Below are positions 62,401 through 64,000 of a DNA stretch of 64,000 nucleotides, in pieces. The stretch lies in assembly GCF_003946305.1 (NCBI RefSeq), contig NZ_RHNS01000008.1, positions 1 to 64,000 of the forward strand, read 5' to 3'. This DNA comes from Lacticaseibacillus porcinae. Its GTDB lineage: Bacteria; Bacillota; Bacilli; Lactobacillales; Lactobacillaceae. The notes beneath the pieces were generated by a model. That model did not search any database and was not told the origin of the DNA. It saw only the letters and a program-made list of their open reading frames with translations. The translations under genes were made by a program, and so were the position numbers. Each line of letters opens with the position of its first letter. Position 1 is the stretch's first letter.

Positions 62401-64000
62401 AAGCACCTTTATCGCAGTGGAGAACCCAACGTTGACGACGGCGACTAGCGATCAACTCAGTTTGATCGTCGGCGCAAGTGACGCAACGACTGCTGCTCAG
62501 GAGGTGGATCTCGCAACAGTTTTGCCGAATAACCAAACGATTTTAACAACGGATGTCTTGTATTATCCGGCAGTGATCATCGTTGAACCTGATGCACCAA
62601 AGCAAGCAGGCGAAGCAACGATACCTGGCGACGCGAATAGTCCGAAATATCCTGAAGGTGTCAGCGACACTGATTTGACGCATGAAGTGACGCGGGTGAT
62701 TCAATATATTAACAAGCAGACGGGTGAAGTGTTAGGAACTGAAACGCAAACTGCCGTCGCGACGCGTTCAGCGGCCATCACGTATCAGACGCTTGATGGC
62801 GCACCAACAATCGTCTATTCGCCATGGAAGATCAATGGTGAATTAGATAGTGTCGCAAGTCCTGAATATCCCGACTTGTATGCGGCGATTCCAATGGTCG
62901 AGGCACAAGCTGTGACAACTGAAGATTTTGATGTCAGTCGCAACTTTGCTGATGTGATCGTCGCTTACTATCCAACCAAGGTGACAGTAACTTCCGAAGA
63001 TCCTAAAGATGCTGGTACCTCAGTGGTTGAAGGTGACGACCAAGGGCCGAAGTATCCAGCAGGCGTGGGTGCAAGTGATTTGACACATGACGTTGTTCGC
63101 CAAATCAACTATGTCGATGCTCAAGGCAACGTCCTAGACACCACATCACAAACATCGACGTATACGCGAGATGCCGCACTCGTCTACACGGGTGTGACTG
63201 AAAAGCCGACGATCACCTACAGCGACTGGACTGGTAAGTTTGAATTTGATAGCGTTGTGAACCCAGTGATCGAGGGGTACTACACGTTAGCAAAAGACGT
63301 TGAAAAACAAGTCGTGACAGCTGCTGATGTTGACGCCAATCGTGTCTTTGAAGTTTCCGTCAAGTATTATGTCAGCGACGTGACCGTGACTGCCGACGAT
63401 CCTAAAGATGCAGGAACACCGGTAGTTGAAGGAGATGTTGAAGGGCCGAAGTATCCAGCAGGAGTCAGTGCAAGCGATTTGAATCACACCGTGGTACGCA
63501 AGATTAATTATGTTGACGTTCAAGGCAAAGTCTTGGCCACAGAGGTTCAAACCTTGACTTTCAAGCGCGACGCGAACCTGGTCTACACCAGTGAATCAGC
63601 GACGCCGACGATCACTTATACTGATTGGACTGGGGACTTTGAATTGGTTGGTGTGGCCAATCCTACAATTTCTGGGTACTACACGCTGGACAAAGATGTT
63701 GAAGCACAAACAGTAACTGTTGCAGATGTTGATGCGAGTCGCATCTTTGAAGCGACCGTGAAGTATTATCAGTCGAGCATTACGGTGACCGCCGATGACC
63801 CGAAAGATGCTGGTACGCCAGTGATCGATGGGGATGATGCCGGACCGAAGTACCCTGAAGGCGTCAGTGCCAGTGACTTAACGCATCAAGTCACGCGCCA
63901 AATTGCGTATGTCAATGCACAAGGCAACGTTTTGAATACGAAGGAACAAACGGAGTTCTACACTCGTGATGCTGCGTTAGTTTATACGGCTGACTCACCA
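53495..64000 (+). CDS. Giant Mub-like mucus-binding/adhesin surface protein (3' end outside the window)
   Basis: At least 3502 codons, open to the window edge. Translation checked in one frame near 53.5, 54.2, 58.4, 61.7, 63.1 and 64.0 kb was consistent. ATG 53495 follows AGGGGAG. The signal peptide is of the KxYKxGKxW type (RLYKSGRNWV, about residues 25-34) and cleaves near VKA-DT. A Ser/Thr/Ala-rich stretch follows (about 60-220). A module with GTGTFPGDDIIIVS (about 255) recurs near 690 (GTGTLPGDDIIMLN). From about residue 530 there are at least 15 Mub/MucBP-like repeats with the core YPAGVxxxDLTHxVxRxINYVD, then YxxW and VKYY, separated by linkers of the form DDPKDAGTP. Predicted beta-rich, long adhesin. 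An LPxTG anchor is expected but not visible. Ligand (mucin or other) is inference. Confidence 0.9.
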   Translation, partial: MQKETHRAHRKLARDTVDKRVRFRLYKSGRNWVIAGMTTLIFGIGIYSTPQLVKADTIDNAQTNGDESSIANQSSVTLQTPPAATEESSVAEPAVSDPDQTTGVAEQVVDTPVNQTATLQASISQPNTSAIQAEASVSTPENVSDNTTTSTVANPAVSQTTSATSEASGTATAVPAATTDAITQVIDSAQQENINPASTDANTDPVTPASVTALTAEVAPVQPLVLTEVQALAFDKVQLTPKIDLIIPDTDGDKVPDIISGTGTFPGDDIIIVSLNGQGWAATKVGPDGRWQYSYTQAGTLLGRNQSATFMVYESNSLGNLPGLDIAYWQPSSATETIKYVDALTNLEIQSPDIVKATLYRQYLNNKVVLESDFDPTVQGVISADIVQANTQALAAAYAKDPTVLVPGSNAANQLDSTLYFQLSGDPNIGGTVVVQTDWININRQNEYAAIDIADLQIPGYVTIASVEAQSYDKMVADENGVLQLVRNSPEVTVYYYPPSLIVDPNRSDDFAAGVVSPKDEMPINSADPNSPRYQGVSTDDLTRTITETITSVDAAGKAIVGQPLKTVTAYFTRTAKLDFTALDANGNPTVTYTEWVLKTIDGTEVADETDLSFPALSEADFSDIKGMNKVSTGVNAIQLTQDQVTAAVTNAQTNINQNFVYDYFALTPTIKVMDPSTRTVSGTGTLPGDDIIMLNKGGGYWEATTVQPDGTWTITVEPNWTDWTLVVYESNTLGDFPGLVMGIPTPKPATETIEHIDGVTGNLIDTDLPTTVVVTVYSDYGGISIVPADEYDLTVRPAWNKTISVDVVQANTQILAQVKAGKLSASAANAPYTTPQGAVTNVFSSLVGFSGQIQGLKDIDGGRQFAAISNEALNQIDGYTTSGSVDPIDYYIYDAGTFESEYPSAVVNNPTVKIYYYPTTLTIDPNAPDDGLSIPGTITPKDEDVVLNSEDPNSPKYPAGISTSDLTKTITRTIYYVNEAGDAVAPDATTSLYYTRTAALELHDDETTSVAYTDWVLKTITTNGIEAPAGSNDNGFVAVKSPQVMISSEELIPNQFQITAVNVTDAIQGNNGRDALNYNDIADTVIYYPATVTVSQPTVEGTAVAGGDDPRLYPAITAADLSRAINETIHYVYVDANGNQTGTASPDYLADPIEFSQTAQITYAYDDDGVLTNNVTYSGWSATSDSFAAVESPKITDYTSTGDVDAVKVSEDSSNIEKTVGYFSDADLTHTVRVTTNYGLPVDQTMMTAYQFYRQPTQTFDDDGTTTFGFTTWTTNIDGISTNVADQSIAIPAIDASKNPNSARWKSATTVTVDGVARTDAVNGAITLTPADTQIRRDVVYTDQYMHIIFVDMDNGGAVVNPDQPIFVKPGSFITRSSDYSETVSTPAGEPVDNYYIDPAGIVAEAGTMFGEEESFTGLAGGTYTIELRHTHVTAPIQTNRIISYVFNDGTEASPTITQTADWKADTDVVVYQTDPAKATTYHLDTGYPALDSPTVTNFTPDVATVVAQASVADTSDVPQNTTVKVTYVQTTFTPDAPGSYGANLTYEAVRQISYVNGANGDNIAATVPQTVTYQRTYVIDNLVDNTGHYTNWTTDKATFDAVTNPAIPNFVTIEADVAEKAVPVPSDDAQVSVSDPEVVKVKYYPTTITVTADSPKDEGEPTVAGDANSPQYPAGVAENDLNLTVTRTIHYVDVNGDPSTVMPEDTIQIIKFTRDATITYSKDVTGNFASSIEYSPWTAVDGETLVAVRPPDVTGLIAGVYQVDAISVPASTITDATKSEYSETVNYYLQNIDVTPDTPHDSGNKDNDSDNVIPGDPTSPEYPTGVALNDLNKQITQTINYVDESGTALIDPATGESSATVTKDFQRTAHIHYAYDAGGVLVGIVTYDDWNVETFDNVDAPAIDGYVAPAGQVPTIDKTGDDTDFNSTIKYFNTDLLQRAVTVTTEYAAYTDNNGTNYPAHSDEVQTVIFHRLPTFENGNFGFTVWTTNVDGQTTSQADQSQTIAAIDLTVVNALDTDTNPNGNSFIATEQTTIKTLNDPELSSTEQTLTREPTQTSANTAVVVDPTMASVTRVVSYADNAYHIKFIDVTGLDVADYATKGTQLGVTQNVGPSYQMDTADIPHWGLLKLVNDPAALAGEGDGARIESDGSESFTGVNGQTYRIEVVHLVDNDPLTTTRTIDYVKAGEGVGSAAQSVVQTIDWTKNTDLYIQATGDATMPVTININPNGVFYNQADQTAVVPAVKSPLTAADETDSQQVANDLGEYLPDVTEVAAIAPISGFFKEEPKDSTVTVTYTRNIFTTDNPGTDGTAGAINKLQATVNRTIDYVNGLDPTQKLAESVVQPVTYTRTYNAQTNAYSDWILKSGDSYPEQVTPPIPGYLTAVVSTPGATPTGTLAPDTDLTTVQESVVVKYYPEKVVINPADSVTAGDSINTDHPEDTDAPVYPATVTDTDLSASVTQTITYVDGSTGETVSQVTDHIEFKRTTTVTFVRDASGQLVGTLSYDPWQNADDKTSFPAVPTPERTDQFADQLSIAATTVSASDLDAATAATGKVDVTALNAANTHTVTYWPNTVTVTPGAPDAPDKSGKPSDPTKPDSPLLPAGVDYGDLHSIVTQIIAFVDSHDGSAVHEPATATLIFERTAFVHYDQRDANGVSTVTYSDWIPVAGGSDKFVATDNPTGVSDADGVALQAATKQSVEQKVDLTTLTTEASTINQTVNYYPTTITVTPDAPHDSGEATGGVDSPLYPAGVDDDALHATVTEVIKYVDGSGVATVAMPETYTTAKVYQRTATITYDADWQPSVSYSDWKVASGDDLFAAVSSPDVTDMWADPATITEQTVDVATIPTTAIDNDGTELSFEVKYYPTTITVDPHDPKTEGTPTQTDPESPKYPAGVDTKALNTTVTQIIHYVDQRDGGTTTTADHTATLNFVRTATITFAKDGTTQVDYSAWTPDLSKAATEAEIAAASTFIAVENPTLTTATSDQLSLIVGASDATTAAQEVDLATVLPNNQTILTTDVLYYPAVIIVEPDAPKQAGEATIPGDANSPKYPEGVSDTDLTHEVTRVIQYINKQTGEVLGTETQTAVATRSAAITYQTLDGAPTIVYSPWKINGELDSVASPEYPDLYAAIPMVEAQAVTTEDFDVSRNFADVIVAYYPTKVTVTSEDPKDAGTSVVEGDDQGPKYPAGVGASDLTHDVVRQINYVDAQGNVLDTTSQTSTYTRDAALVYTGVTEKPTITYSDWTGKFEFDSVVNPVIEGYYTLAKDVEKQVVTAADVDANRVFEVSVKYYVSDVTVTADDPKDAGTPVVEGDVEGPKYPAGVSASDLNHTVVRKINYVDVQGKVLATEVQTLTFKRDANLVYTSESATPTITYTDWTGDFELVGVANPTISGYYTLDKDVEAQTVTVADVDASRIFEATVKYYQSSITVTADDPKDAGTPVIDGDDAGPKYPEGVSASDLTHQVTRQIAYVNAQGNVLNTKEQTEFYTRDAALVYTADSP

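Noticed and set aside
53495-64000. Possible frameshift or split of the second giant gene
   Set aside because: Sampled translations along the region stay in one frame, and the only plus-strand alternative frames are short.

Overview
The window reads as a chromosomal segment from a lactic-acid bacterium of the Lactobacillaceae (Firmicutes). This rests on the gene content (AdhE, KxYKxGKxW signal peptides, an LPQTG sortase anchor, Mub-like repeats, a T-box before alaS), on gene order typical of Bacilli (alaS-ireB-ruvX-yrzB; zapA-cvpA-mutS2-trxA; ytoI/spxR-nrnA-DEAD helicase), on strong GGAGG ribosome binding sites, and on several TTG starts. The species cannot be named from sequence alone. No rRNA, tRNA, CRISPR array or complete insertion sequence was seen.

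Region 1 (1-16.6 kb) is mostly housekeeping. It holds a possible IS200/IS605 end at the edge, adhE with three Rex-like operators around its promoter and a distant cre site, a DtxR/MntR regulator, zwf, dinB, the spxR-nrnA-cshB operon, an FGE-like protein, T-box-controlled alaS and ireB-ruvX-yrzB. The intergenic gaps carry copies of a roughly 190-bp composite palindrome. Six copies lie between 3.1 and 31.4 kb. Their arms differ in sequence from copy to copy, but each arm still pairs with its own partner.

Region 2 (16.6-26.9 kb) is one 3324-residue LPQTG surface protein. It has about 22 tandem 67-residue repeats and shows recent internal duplications.

Region 3 (26.9-34.1 kb) carries zapA-cvpA-mutS2-trxA. 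Then comes an apparently independent, highly structured, roughly 400-nt non-coding RNA gene with its own promoter and terminator, which I cannot assign to a known family. It is followed by a yslB-like gene, a glutamate racemase/RdgB fusion and a YfcE-like phosphoesterase.

Region 4 (34.1-52.9 kb) is mainly envelope, transport and small metabolic genes: TetR plus YhgE/Pip, a double GNAT, a six-gene membrane/AIM24 operon, an amino-acid permease, a FabK/NMO-like flavoprotein, PspC, a CPBP protease, a divergent Dxs-like enzyme, a quinone-reductase-like protein, AmtB, a secreted or anchored nuclease and an ABC-F ATPase.

Region 5 (52.9-64.0 kb) has a strong promoter and a roughly 320-nt leader. They lead into a second giant surface protein with Mub-like repeats that is still open at the window edge after 3502 codons.

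The best candidates for something undescribed are the ncRNA at 30698-31095, the palindrome family, and the leader of the second surface protein.
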